64,000 nt of DNA from Siphonodentalium dalli (taxonomy: Eukaryota > Mollusca > Scaphopoda > Gadilida > Siphonodentaliidae): the NCBI GenBank assembly GCA_032622095.1, contig CP136068.1, positions 185,707,960-185,771,959 of the forward strand, written 5' to 3'. This document shows, in pieces, positions 18,633-28,802 of the stretch. The position numbers and the translations under genes were made by a program. The notes under the pieces are model-generated. The model was not told the origin of the DNA and made no database searches. It saw only the letters and a list, made by a program, of their open reading frames with translations. Position 1 is the stretch's first letter. The number at the start of each line of letters is the position of its first letter.

Positions 18633-19061
18633 ATGGATTACCGAGATCTGTATCGGAGCTATTTGGAGAATGGGATGCTGGTGCGAGGTGTGTTTGGGGA
18701 TGAACCACAGATGCTATGGAAGGCTTTGAGTTTAGCAGAAACGGGGACTATAGATAACTGTTTTGATATATATAGGTGCACCGTTATGTTGATGACGGAC
18801 AACAGAGATCAGGTGTTTGGACTGCCACCACGGTGGCTCCGACATACCAGATTGCTGGGGACATCAAGATTGATGGTACGACTTGTGGCTACATCGCTAC
18901 AGCGGTCTATCATAGTCTTCTCAGGGCAACGGGTTTACGAATTCGCACCGCTCTGGGGGATACAGACAGGCCGGCCATGCAATTGTGCCATTTGGTTTCG
19001 ACGTTCCCAAGACAACTTTCAGCTGTATTCAAACCCAAACACATCATCCGGTTTCTTTTGA
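18633..19061 (+). CDS. accessory gene of unknown function, possibly frameshifted
   Basis: The frame from ATG 18633 stays open for 142 codons to TGA 19059-19061. The first 50 residues (LYRSYLENGMLVRGVFGDEP, then ALSLAETGTIDNCFDIY) look protein-like. From about 18776 a second frame looks more natural (APTYQIAGDIKIDG, then YIATAVYHSLL), and from about 18955 the third frame (AGHAIVPFGFDVPKTTFSC) does. I suspect one or two shifts, but cannot prove which frame is used. No family is recognised. It has the right arm of the palindromic promoter upstream and a perfect histone-type stem-loop 13 nt after the stop. Confidence 0.55.
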   Translation: MDYRDLYRSYLENGMLVRGVFGDEPQMLWKALSLAETGTIDNCFDIYRCTVMLMTDNRDQVFGLPPRWLRHTRLLGTSRLMVRLVATSLQRSIIVFSGQRVYEFAPLWGIQTGRPCNCAIWFRRSQDNFQLYSNPNTSSGFF

Positions 19062-19074
19062 AACCACCCAAAGC

Positions 19075-19118
19075 GGCCCTTTTCAGGGCCTCACAAATTT
19101 TTAAAAAGATACGCTCTG
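19075..19118 (+). terminator. histone-type 3' stem-loop and downstream element, copy 3
   Basis: GGCCCTTTTCAGGGCC at 19075-19090 is preceded by ACCACCCAAAGC. After exactly 17 nt it is followed by GATACGCTCTG (19108-19118), itself preceded by a run of five A. It lies 13 nt after the TGA of the 18.6-kb gene. This is the only plus-strand copy, so the element follows the gene's direction rather than the strand of the transposon core. Confidence 0.87.
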
Positions 19119-19309
19119 AAATTGCTACTGTACAATTTGTTCATTCTTCCTGGAGATAATGTTCATATAATTTCTTCAAAACCAAATTCATTCATCATGA
19201 ACTTGGAGAGAATGTTCACATAATTTATCAAAGAATACTTCCCTAACAATAACAAAAAAACACACTACCACCCTTCATATCTATAATACGCTCATCATAT
19301 AGCATAATA
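19119..19309. other. intergenic spacer between two convergent accessory genes
   Basis: This is the space between the 3' ends of the 18.6-kb (+) and 19.4-kb (-) genes. It contains a loose duplication of CATTCTTCCTGGAGATAATGTTCATATAATTT-like sequence (about 19140-19230). I see no gene. Confidence 0.5.
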
Positions 19310-19353
19310 CAGAGCGTATCATTCGTGAATTTTAAGTGGCCCTGAAAAGGGCC
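19310..19353 (-). terminator. histone-type 3' stem-loop and downstream element, copy 4
   Basis: The minus strand reads GGCCCTTTTCAGGGCC (19353-19338), 2 nt after the TAA at 19356-19358. It is followed by ACTTAAAA and, after exactly 17 nt, GATACGCTCTG (19320-19310). The stem is perfect and the loop is UUUC. Confidence 0.85.
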
Positions 19354-19355
19354 GT

Positions 19356-19823
19356 TTAAAATAATATAAAAAATAATTTCTTTTGTTTCTTCATCACTGT
19401 TAAATCTTTCCCGAGTGATCCAAATGTTGCTCGCTTCGTAGGTTCTTTCTGGAAACCATGTACCTCAATTGGTATGTCAATCGTGTGAGGTTTCAAGTTG
19501 ATTGTACATTCAGTCGGTTTTTGTGTTAATTGCTTTCGTAAATCCTTCATTTCCTGCCAAATATTCCGTAACAATTTTGTCTGTTCTTCCCATTGTGAAC
19601 TGTTGATAACTTGATATATAACAGGTTGAGTCATTTATTGTGTTTTCACTGGCGGTGTATACACTGGTTGTTGATCCGTTCGCGGATACACCATTGGTAC
19701 CTGTTGCTGTTCCACACGTGGCGTCACATTTCCTGCATACAGTGGAGTCGACATTTGCGTTGTTGCAGGAATATGGTCGTACTGTACATCAATAGTCTTG
19801 AGAAATTCCGTTATTGGATCCAT
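19356..19823 (-). pseudogene. accessory Gln/Pro-rich protein with coiled-coil, one in-frame TAA
   Basis: One frame of about 155 codons runs from ATG 19823 to TAA 19356-19358, interrupted by a TAA at 19635-19637. The first part is polar and rich in Q, P, T and Y (VEQQQVPMVYPRTDQQPVY). The second part has a probable coiled coil (WEEQTKLLRNIWQEMKDLRK) and a basic end. An ATG follows the internal stop at once, so the second part could restart. No family is recognised. It has the shared promoter module and a histone-type stem-loop. Confidence 0.6.
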
Positions 19824-19887
19824 GTTTCAAAATAACGCTAACGTTACAATTTACGCATCTAATGACGTTAACATTTTTCGAGGATCA

Positions 19888-19975
19888 AGTATATGGGACG
19901 CGCGGGCCTCGTTGACGACGTCATGCGTATTTCACCAAATTTCTCCGAACATCAAATCAGATGTGTTTCTTTTTT
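19888..19975 (-). promoter_or_regulatory. shared Polinton promoter module, copy 4
   Basis: On the minus strand: AAAGAAACACATCTGATTTG, then ATGTTCGGAG, AAATTTGGTGAAATACG, CATGACGTCGTCAACG, CGCGCG and a TATA-like CATATACT. The order matches copies 1-3. It ends about 65 bp before the ATG at 19823. Confidence 0.75.
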
Positions 19976-20406
19976 GTCAAAAAACATCATATTTCTATGA
20001 ATAAAACACCGATTTGACTCGGGAAAATTTTATCTGTACCATTTTACCATTATCTCATAACATATTTCACTGAAAGGTAACTTCTGCAAGTGCATTTTAC
20101 AACGCTATCGTTTTCGAATTTATTCGAAGACTTTCGCTTTTGTTAAAATGCACTGGTAAAGTAACACAACTTACCAACACATCTATTTTTTCTCGTATTA
20201 TTCTAAGTTCAGTTAGTCCAGCGAAGGGGAGCGCCCTTCGCTTACCACACTGGCATTAGAATCCGAGAAAATAATCGATACATTGGTAAATTGTGCTCTT
20301 TTCTGTAAAAAAAAATCCCTTCGAAGCGCTCACCTTACTCTTTGGAATCTAACACAACCTCTAGACCGACCCTGGGTCGTCACTCTGGCCCATCCCCCTC
20401 GCTCGA

Positions 20407-20791
20407 TGTCACTCTGGCCCATGGGCCAGAGTGACAGCCCCGGGTAAACAAACATGGGCCAGAAATTTCTGGGGCTGTCACTCTGGCCCATCGAGCGACG
20501 GGTTTGGATTTTTTCTGGCCCACCCCCTCGCTCGATGTCACTCTGGCCCATGGGCCAGAGTGACATCGGGCGACGGGTTTAGATTTTTTCTGGCCCACCC
20601 CCTCGCTCGATGTCACTCTGGCCCATGGCCCATGGGCCAGAGTGACATCGAGCGACGGGGTGGGCCAGAAAAAATCCAAACCCGTCGCTCGATGTCACTC
20701 TGGCCCATGGGCCAGAGTGACAGCCCCAGAAATTTCTGGCCCATGTTTGTTTACCCGGGGCTGTCACTCTGGCCCATGGGCCAGAGTGACA
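20407..20791. repeat. array of 30-bp palindromes in the right TIR
   Basis: Full palindromes lie at 20407-20436, 20536-20565, 20693-20722 and 20762-20791. One enlarged copy at 20611-20647 carries an extra CCCATGG. A half copy lies at 20477-20491, which breaks off into a spacer. Spacers are inverted copies of CATCGAGCGACGGGT and its complement. The enlarged and half copies look like replication slippage or hairpin-mediated rearrangement. Confidence 0.93.
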
Positions 20792-21554
20792 TCTAGCGAG
20801 GGGGTGGGCCAGAGTGACAGCTAATACTACTCGTGGCCCATTTCATTCCCACTGGCACATGTCATGGCACATGGCCACAAACTAGCACCGCGAGTATTGT
20901 TCTTCTCTGCTGGGAGCTATTCGTATGCCAATACGTTCGCTAAGTTTGTGAGTTGAACCATTTATTGAGAAGTGACTAGTTAACTGGGAAGTTCACCAGG
21001 TGTACATGTCGTATGGAGTATGAGAAAGACATACATAGAGATGACCTTCTGTAAGCTTGTATACTTATCGACCATAATCATGCCTTTCTAGTTCAAGATG
21101 ACGAACAAATCCCATATATAGCAAGTATTTAAAATCTTAAGCTAGACACCGGAAAATTTATTGTTTGAAACGTTATGATTAGAGGGACCCTTCTCCCAGG
21201 AAGTGTTGAATACTTTGTCGGTGTGAGCGACCTAGAATTATCAGGCAAAGAAATGGAAACTGTTCCAGATCATTATGGATGTGGCAAATCAGAATCTGTT
21301 ATCAGGTAATCGTTCTAATGTGGCTATTCGGCGCAACTACTGTTACGGCCATTACAGGCACTAAGTGTCGAATGGATTTCGCGATATTAATTGTGGGTTT
21401 TCGTACTTCCAGGAGGATACGAGCAATGTTATGCGTTTTGGTACGTTTTAAGTTGAACTAATAGATGGTGTGTGTATATTTTCGTCCATACATATCGATA
21501 TACTGACAAAAAGTTGAAATTTGTATGTGAAAATGTCGATTTCTGTTCAATTTC

Positions 21555-22110
21555 TGGCCTCCAGTTTAGCTGCCATCTTGACCTTGAGTATCAATTGCCA
21601 AACTGTTTGTCAAATTGTCAAATGAATACTTCATATCAATATTCCATACCAACATGTAATGGTGGGTAGAATTCGCGAAACAATAACGCCCATCGTATGA
21701 AAGTAAAGGAATGTAGGCGTGTTTTCAAATATCGGTCGCCATATTGACCGCCATCTTAGATTTGGAAAACCATTTCTTCCATGGGATGTAAGGTGATTAC
21801 TTCACCACAGTATTTCCAACTGAGCTGTAAGCATGGGTGGAGTTGTCTCGACAATAATGCCCAATGATGTAAATATGAGGGATTTTCGGTGATCTTTCTA
21901 AATCCGTCCGCCATTGTGGGCGCCAATTTGCATCTGGGGGACTTTTATTTGGATGCAATATAAGGACAGTTCTTCGACTCAGTGTTCCCAACTCACAATA
22001 GTAAGCAGGTGTGGAGTTGTCGTGACAATAACGCTCTCTGGTGTTAAAATCAGCGATTTTCGGAGATTTTTCAATTTCTGGTGGCCATTTTGGCCGCCAT
22101 CTTGGATTTG
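21555..22110. repeat. TIR minisatellite, right-arm copy
   Basis: These are the inverted counterparts of the 150-175-bp units at 1690-2215, with the motifs GGCCGCCATCTTGGATTTGG and GACAATAACGCTC repeated near 21560, 21740, 21905 and 22085. Confidence 0.65.
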
Positions 22111-22232
22111 GATGAATATTCCCCAACTCAGGTATAAGAAGAATCCTATCCCGGGTATCTCCTGCCCATATATAATCATGGCTGGAGTAATAATAGCAAT
22201 AACACTCATTGATTCGAAGCAGACATTGCGTT

Positions 22233-24779
22233 ATTAGCGTCGTTTCGGCTTTGACCGGATTATACCGGCATTTTGGAAAACGTGCTGACAAAAATATCCG
22301 GCAAGTATATTATGGTCTCCGTGTATTCGCCAATGACTCGTCTAGACATTAATGTATAAAATCGCGTCAAGATGCCAATATTTTCCCCACAGAGACAAAC
22401 GAAAGGTGGTGAAATGTCCGAAAAATAGCAAATTTTCACATTTCGGCGGCCATCTTGGCCGCCATATTGAATTTTTGGCTAATTTGTAAAGGTTGTATAT
22501 TACCATAACGAATCGAACGGAAAACAGAACCGCGTGTGACATCATATTTACTATAACGGCGATCAAAGAGACCTGGTGCATATAAAACAATGGCCGCCAT
22601 GATGGACACCATCTTGTCCGGAGACACATTAACATAGATAGTGTGCGGTCAGACACATTAACATAGATATAGTGTGCGGTCATACACAAACATCCCACTT
22701 GCACTGCATGATCTATCGTACTTCATTAACATTATGTATGCATTGTTGAAGCAGACCGATAATTGTTTCATATTCTTTTTTGTATAATTAATATAAAGAT
22801 GAGCACAGTAGAGTGGTGAGCTTTGATGGGTGGGTTCCTCGACTCGAATCAAATATTTTTTTACCACCGAAACCAAAGAAATAGTAATTTTGAAGAGTTA
22901 ATTCAGATGATGAATCTTTAATGGTCCGTATGATATAGATTGGGATTACTTTGGCAGAATGTTACATGTATAGCTAACAACGAATGAAATTGATTCTGTA
23001 TGTCCAATCTGGGTGAGTCAGTGGTTACTGATACAGCTCAGTGATGATCCAATCTAGAGATTAGCAATGAGTGGCCAATGACCCATGAGTTGAGTGGGAA
23101 CTGAGACTCAGATATATGTCACTACCCGTATGGAAGTTTATAAAAATGACATTGTTCTGAAAACAGGCCGGTCAAGCTTACATGAAGTGGCCAAGTGACA
23201 TAAAAATTACCTGCCCGAGAAATTCCAAATTTAAATTCGCGCCATTAATACGTGTCAATACGTTACACATAAATTATTTTATGGCTTTATTTTCAATCCA
23301 TGAAAATCTGATGTCATCGGGCCACATCCGTCCCGATTGTTCATATATTACATTTTTGATATTAGTGTTTGTGTTGCTCATTTTTGTTGTTTATTTTTAT
23401 TTATATTTCGAATATTCGTCATCTCGTGTTTTCAAAGGGTTTCTGTTTACCCTCGAATGTTTATTAATATCCATGCACCCTCCTGTAGGCGAAATTTCCC
23501 CCTCGTGTTACAAATAGTAATTTGTTTGTTTTGGACATTTGTGTCAATCAATATTCGAGTTAAAGGCCCACTTAAGTTTCGAGTTACGCAGGGGTGGGGG
23601 GGGTCGTGAGAAAATTTACACATACAGGGCCCAAAAAATAATTTACAGCCCTTTTGCTACCCACCCACCCTTTTTGTGCAAAGAAAATATTTTTTTCCGC
23701 CTGATATTTTTTTTGGACCCACCCCCTAAAATAAGAAAAAAATCATTTTAAATCTATTCAAGACCAAATCAAACAGAATCAAAGGTAAGTGTTAAATTGG
23801 TCCATTTCTGGCAGATTCCAAGTGTTCAAACAATTGAAAAACTATCAACGGTTATGATGTTGTTTTCGACATTGAAAAATACATTTTGAAATAAAAAGTG
23901 TTTTATTCTACAGTATGCACAGATATTGTGATGTAATATTTATAGTGCCAATAAGCCAACATTGTGTTTAATTTTTACATAAATAGTCCAGTTACTAATT
24001 AATGACTTCTTCACTGTTGTTCCCAAAAAGGTGCCACCAACCATCATATCAGAACACCTTATAGCCGTACCTGCAATGACAGTTATATAGTATATAAGTA
24101 TCACTCTTTGGAGCCAAATAAACAGACTGGCATGTTTATTTTTTAATTTGAGGTATTTTGTTAGCCAGCACTCTGAAGCACTAGTATTATTTGGTCATTA
24201 GACATGCCAGAGTGAAAATGCCAGCACTATCAGGTACTATTCAATATTAATTTGAGGTGAAATGCAAACCAGCACTCCTATTCAGTCATCACTTTTATTT
24301 GGCACCAGAGAGTGCTTTATCTTATACCTACATATGTTCTTAAGTGTTGGTTAAGGTCATAATCTATGTTAGAACACATTTATTAGTGAAAACAACTTAA
24401 AACAATGTCCATAATGTGGGTTGAAAAAAATTTGCACAAACAATTTTTTTCAGGCCTCTGAGATGCACCCACCTCGCCCGGTATAGGTATGTTTTTGGAA
24501 GATCTCCCCTGTATTACTTATATCTTATACCTACCCTGTACCTAAGTATCTGTAAAGGCCATAACCCGCCCTAGACCACAATTATTAATGAATATATTTG
24601 AAAACAACTTAAAACAAGGGCAAAAAATGTGATAGAAAAAAATTTGCACAAACTCATTTTTTCGGGCCTCTTCGGACCTACCCACCCCGGCCCTGTATGA
24701 TAAAACTTTTGTGCGACCCCCCCCCTGAGTTACTGATTATTTGTTTAAAGTGCATTGATATACGGAAATTTAAATACCC
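22233..24779. other. non-coding dispersed-repeat mosaic right of the Polinton
   Basis: No gene is supported. 22440-22620 has GGCGGCCATCTTGGCCGCC and related phrases. 22805-22890 is one arm of a dispersed foldback element (AGCTTTGATGGGTGGGTTCC) also seen at 32849, 33329, 40590 and 40920. Segments at 23570-23720, 24440-24510 and 24640-24720 repeat a C-rich phrase (ACCCACCCCG-like, with TTTTTTTCGGGCCTC). 24330-24430 and 24530-24650 are diverged copies of each other (GAAAACAACTTAAAACAA). Confidence 0.5.
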
Positions 24780-24925
24780 TCTCATACAGGTTTTTGTCAA
24801 TTTTATGCTATAGTTGACTGTGGTTAGCATAATTTTGGGCAATTAATCAATTCTGATAACTGAAGCGGCATTTAAAAATTGTTGTTGTTGGAATCTGATG
24901 ATATTGGGACCATCGAATCGGATTG
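24780..24925 (-). repeat. dispersed repeat, inverted copy of 31925-32075
   Basis: The segment containing GAAGCGGCATTTAAAAATTG and TTGTTGTTGGAATCTGATGA is the reverse complement of 31942-32070. Both end next to GGTACTCAATCC or its complement, the terminal phrase of the foldback family. Confidence 0.7.
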
Positions 24926-25715
24926 AGTATCTTTAACTACGTTATTGACAACCCTATGACCTTTCCATCTACGATTTGTACGTACATACGGCTGCGATAA
25001 ACCAAGGATACGCCACTTTTATACTCGCGATCTAGTCGTGAGCTTGCGCAGTCCAGCTACCGGCTACTACCTATGACGGGATTTTTTGAATGAATAGTTT
25101 ATTGTTAATCTCCTCAATTTAGAAGAGCATTATATACAAATGAGAAATATATACATGTTATATAAATATGCATGCAAATGTTATACTAATCACAATATTA
25201 ATCGTACAGTGTTTACGCCATGTCACACGCATGCGGCCAGATTCTGACATTTTCAAGTTTCAAGTGTTAGTGAGGTCGGTGATAATCTAAATATACAATT
25301 TAGAAATGGGAACCATACATAGAGGTGCCCGAATGTCAGTTGCCCTTTTTAAAACCGTGTGATTGAGCGAAAAAAAAATTCCAAATAAAATATTTACTGG
25401 ACATCAAAGTTGAGCGTTGGAACTTGAGAATGTGTGTCGTCATATTAACTTCTCGGGTGAAATTAGACAAAGGTTTCAGACAACGAATTCAGAAAGTAGC
25501 ATTTATCTCATGAAAATGTCCTATTTAAGAAACTGGAAATAAATTCGCAATATCACATGCGTGTGATCGAGCGAAATAGAACTTCCAAATTTAATATTTA
25601 CTGGACATCAAAGTTGAGTATAAGAAATTGAGAATGTGTGTCGTCATTTAACATAAATACATGATATTTATAATGAGTGTGGATGGCCGGTCTACATTTA
25701 AAAAAATATGTAACC

Positions 25716-25774
<59 letters not shown>

Positions 25775-26120
25775 TCCAATAATGACAAACATAATGCCAT
25801 AATTTAAACTTAGTGCTTTTCTATAAAAAAAAAACAGTATATGTGTATAAATAATCTCAGCTGCCCTGCCTTTCCACTTACGATTGAATTGTGGTCGCCC
25901 GAACGTTCACTAACAGTTATTATAATTATAATTGTTTGGAACGCAAACCGCCATGTGGCTTTAAAATAATGTCACAACGACTAGACGCTTCGGCAGAACG
26001 GCCATTTTGGAATAGAATCCTTATCTGAAAGATCCCAGGCTATCGACTACATGGGGGATATTGGGGTAACGTACATTAAATATGGAGGTATACGTACATT
26101 TCATAATCCTCTCATTGTAG
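24926..26120. other. presumed intron upstream of the insulin-like exon, with small repeats
   Basis: No coding sequence is seen. 25372-25470 and 25565-25660 are copies of one unit (TATTTACTGGACATCAAAGTT), spaced about 195 bp. 25719-25772 is a TA dinucleotide microsatellite. The last 20 bases (TCCTCTCATTGTAG) are a good pyrimidine tract and 3' splice site. Confidence 0.6.
25719..25772. repeat. (TA)n microsatellite
   Basis: About 27 perfect AT units. Confidence 0.97.
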
Positions 26121-26479
26121 TGGATGCAGGAATCGCGGACTTTGGGTTGCAGAGGTCAGAAGCCATGACCTTTCTAACGAAGCGGGGAACACGTCAATGG
26201 ACCGGGATCGTCTGCGAATGCTGCTACCACCAATGCACCATTCGCGAACTCATGGCTTACTGCACAACATCACCTCGAGGAAAACGAACGCACCTTGATC
26301 CGGCACCCATGACATTGACCCCGGAACAACATATGCATGTAACCAATGACATGTTAGCAGCAGAAAGGAACTGGAAGCACAGCATCATTCGTGGTAGCCT
26401 GGTGCCTGATAAAAATTCCGTACAATATGCGGGGGAACGAGTCACAGGTTTCGATAATGATATTGATATCGAGTACTAA
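26121..26479 (+). CDS. terminal exon of a mollusc-type insulin-related peptide
   Basis: After a 3' splice site at 26119-26120 (phase 1, as in the second intron of insulin genes) the exon encodes the end of a C-peptide, then a dibasic site KR (about 26180). The A chain GIVCECCYHQCTIRELMAYC (26204-26263) has the canonical CC-x3-C-x8-C spacing plus the extra Cys typical of mollusc insulins. PRGKR follows (26273-26287), which is a cleavage site with a glycine amide donor. About 63 more residues end at TAA 26477-26479. The hormone would be secreted and act on a receptor tyrosine kinase. The B-chain exon with the signal peptide is not visible in the window. The acidic, unannotated C-terminal extension is unusual. 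Confidence 0.88.
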
Positions 26480-26949
26480 TTCAGCAAAGATGGCGGATGA
26501 CTATATTATTATGAATCTATGATAAATTCCTTGTATTGATGCATCATGGTTATTAATCTCTACCAGAGCGCACCAGTCACACTTCCTTTCTGACCGAATC
26601 ATCGAGGGGGGTAAACCCTACATGTAGTTTGGTCCATTCTGGACTCCTTGACCTATGACCTCTGGGCAAATGGTGGCGGATTCTGGCGAGGTTTGCCGAT
26701 GTAATTTGCTCCTGATGATGGGCCCCACTGATTAAAGGTCCACTTCATTTTCGAGTCACCGATTATTGTTTTATCGTGCCTTGATATACGGTTTTAATAA
26801 CAATCTATGCCATAAAACATGATTAAAATACTATAATTGATCACCATTTGGAACGTCTGTGTCTCAGAAGGTGCCCATAGAGTAATACAAAATAGCTTAA
26901 ATCATAAAATCATTTCCCCCGTTATCGCTCCCAGAATGCAACATAATTG

Positions 26950-27365
26950 AAACTATAGTTTATTTTCAATAGCAGGGGAATAACTCTATATAGAGGATCT
27001 CACATGAGTTTCTATTTTATACGGTATTTATCAACCGAGTTCACTAAATTCGATTTGAGCCGAGGTTTACCGAGGCTCAAATAGAATTTAGAGGACGAGG
27101 TTGATAAATTACGTATAAAATAGGACGAGTGTGAGATACCTTTTATCACATGATCAAATAAACCCAAAACAACGCGAAATATTCATCGAAAACAACAATC
27201 ATAAAATACAGCGATCGCAAGTTATTTGAAGAACGCCGTGACGTCATCGCACGCGCTGATATTAAACGTGTCTATTACCGATAATTATGAAACTGCTTTT
27301 ATGGCCAAATTATGTGATAAATTTAAATATATAGAGTTATTCCCCTCCATTGAAAATAATAGAAT
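26950..27365. repeat. foldback element downstream of the insulin-like exon
   Basis: Outer arms near 26955-27000 (TTTTCAATAGCAGGGGAATA) and 27325-27365 are inverted copies. Inner arms at 27010-27060 and 27075-27130 (CTCAAATAGAATTTAGAGGA against its complement) form a second hairpin around GAGGTTTACCGAGG. AATAAA at about 27158 could serve a transcript. No gene is seen. Confidence 0.65.
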
Positions 27366-27624
27366 TTGTGTATCAACTTCAGCACAGAACAGACGTCGGT
27401 TTCTCAACAAAAACAACATGTTAATAGTCTATTACATCGAATAAGTTGAACATAAAATGTTTTGGAATTTCTCTTTCAAATGGTATATAATATGGCATAT
27501 ATTTTATATAATGTGATCAGGGTGATTCGAAAATGAAGTGGGCCTGCAATATATATGGTGTCGGTGGGACAGAGCGATTATACTAAGAAAAAGTACCATT
27601 ATGACATATGAACTGGTGGATATG

Positions 27625-27910
27625 ATATCAACGTGTAGTCAATAAATTCTTCAATAAATGCGGGCTGCATGTGAATTCAAATTTGAAATCAAAGATGGCT
27701 GCTGGTGGCCATGTTTTAAAACTAATTTTGGAAAAAATTCATGGCTCCCATCTAGAGGTCATCGACGAGGGAGGTGCCGTGTAGGGTGTGCCGAAGATTA
27801 GTCATACACAGAGTAAAATCCAAGATGTCCAATGGCGGCCATGTTTTTTCAATGAAATTCGTAAACAAAAATTATGGCTCCCATCTAGAAGTAACCTCGA
27901 AGATCCATAT
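27625..27910. repeat. dispersed 'GGCTCCCATCTAGA...ATGGCGGCCATGTTTT' repeat family, block 1
   Basis: Two diverged units share the ordered phrases TCCAAGATG, GGCGGCCATGTTTT, ATGGCTCCCATCTAGA and GTAGGGTGTG. The same order is found at 28395-28640, 34895-35760, 41035-41370, 41660-42085, 43630-43770, 44395-44905, 61680-62210 and 63125-63270, on both strands. It is the commonest dispersed family in the window; I cannot assign it to a known class. Confidence 0.7.
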
Positions 27911-28390
27911 GAAGTTCGGTGATGATCGGATGAGAGATGTGGTCTGTAGGGTGTGGATGAGAGATATGGTCTGTAGGGTGTGATGATCGGATGAGAGATA
28001 TGGTCTGTAGGGTGTGGCTCGGATGAGAGATGTGGTATGTAGGGTGTGAGAGATATGGTATGTAGGGTGTGATGATCGGATGAGAGATGTGGTCTGTAGG
28101 GTGTGATGATCGGATGAGAGATGTGGTCTGTAGGGTGTGGATGAGAGATATGGTCTGTAGGGTGTGATGATCGGATGAGAGATATGGTCTGTAGGGTGTG
28201 GCTCGGGTGAGAGATGTGGTCTGTAGGGTGTGAGAGATATGGTCTGTAGGGTGTGATGATCGGATGATAGATGTGGTCTGTAGGGTGTGATGATCGGATG
28301 AGAGATGTGGTCTGTAGGGTGTGGATGAGAGATATGGTATGTAGGGTGTGATGATCGGATGAGAGATATGGTCTGTAGGGTGTGTCAAAG
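27911..28390. repeat. minisatellite, 27/34-bp alternating units
   Basis: Units of GGATGAGAGATGTGGTCTGTAGGGTGTG, with or without an added GATGATC, are repeated about 15 times. They are an expansion of the terminal phrase of the neighbouring dispersed repeat. The open minus frame through it (HPTDHISHP) is a by-product. Confidence 0.9.
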
Positions 28391-28394
28391 GATG

Positions 28395-28800
28395 GCTGCC
28401 GGCGCCCATGATTTTCATCAAAAATGTTTCAAATTTGATAACTCCCATCTAGAGGTGATCCTAAACATGGCTGTACATTTTCAAAACAATTCTCCTGCGG
28501 GCTGCAGGGTGTGATGATGGCTTCAAATTCAAATTTAAATCCAAACTGGCCACTGGAAAAAATCGATGGCTCCCATCTGGACGTCACCCCAAACATCCAT
28601 ATGAAGTTTGGGGATGATGGATAATAGATGTGACTTGTAGGGTAGCTGAATTGTTGACAAACGGAATTACAGACAAGGACGCCAATCCATGGCAATAGCT
28701 AAAATTTCATTCAGATCCAATAACCAATGCCCGAGATATATTCCAGAATGGACAGAAAACCACATTTCCAGATGAACAAAGGATAACTCTAGAATGGAAA
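28395..28800. repeat. dispersed repeat block 2 and spacer
   Basis: 28395-28640 carries the family phrases GGCTCCCATCTGGACGTCACC and GATGGATAATAGATGTGAC. 28700-28800 resembles the repeat at 29735-30055 (CATTTCCAGATGAACAAAGG). No gene is seen. Confidence 0.6.
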
Positions 28801-28802
28801 CC

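Larger units (their letters stand above)
1566..22232 (-). mobile_element. Polinton/Maverick-type element, degraded, with long inverted arms
   Basis: The segment carries the full Polinton hallmark set: protein-primed family B polymerase, retroviral-type integrase, adenovirus-type cysteine protease, FtsK/HerA-type packaging ATPase, double jelly-roll major capsid and penton-type minor capsid proteins. It is bounded by inverted arms (about 3.1 kb left, 2.15 kb right). The total of about 20.7 kb fits the family. I find no convincing 6-bp target duplication at the outer ends. The left flank is satellite and the right flank is unrelated. At least eleven in-frame stops and many one-base shifts show a decaying copy. 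An alternative is that the Polinton proper is only about 3.97-20.82 kb and sits at the centre of an older inverted repeat. Confidence 0.93.
20080..22232. repeat. right inverted arm (TIR) of the Polinton
   Basis: This is the reverse complement of 1566-4655, without the 830-bp left insertion. The inner segment 20095-20380 (including a hairpin at 20110-20131) is about 95 percent identical to the left arm. The outer part from about 20830 to 22232 is about 80 percent identical, with indels. No genes are supported. Confidence 0.85.

Noticed and set aside
21797-22291. 164-codon minus frame in the right Polinton arm
   Set aside because: The corresponding left-arm sequence does not keep the frame and it lies in the ~160-bp TIR minisatellite.
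22800-26120. Insulin B-chain exon upstream of the A-chain exon
   Set aside because: No frame with a signal peptide and the B-chain cysteine pattern could be seen; it probably lies outside the window.
27885-28448. 187-codon minus frame HPTDHISHPIITPYRP
   Set aside because: Translation of a 27/34-bp minisatellite without conserved start, splice sites or family similarity.
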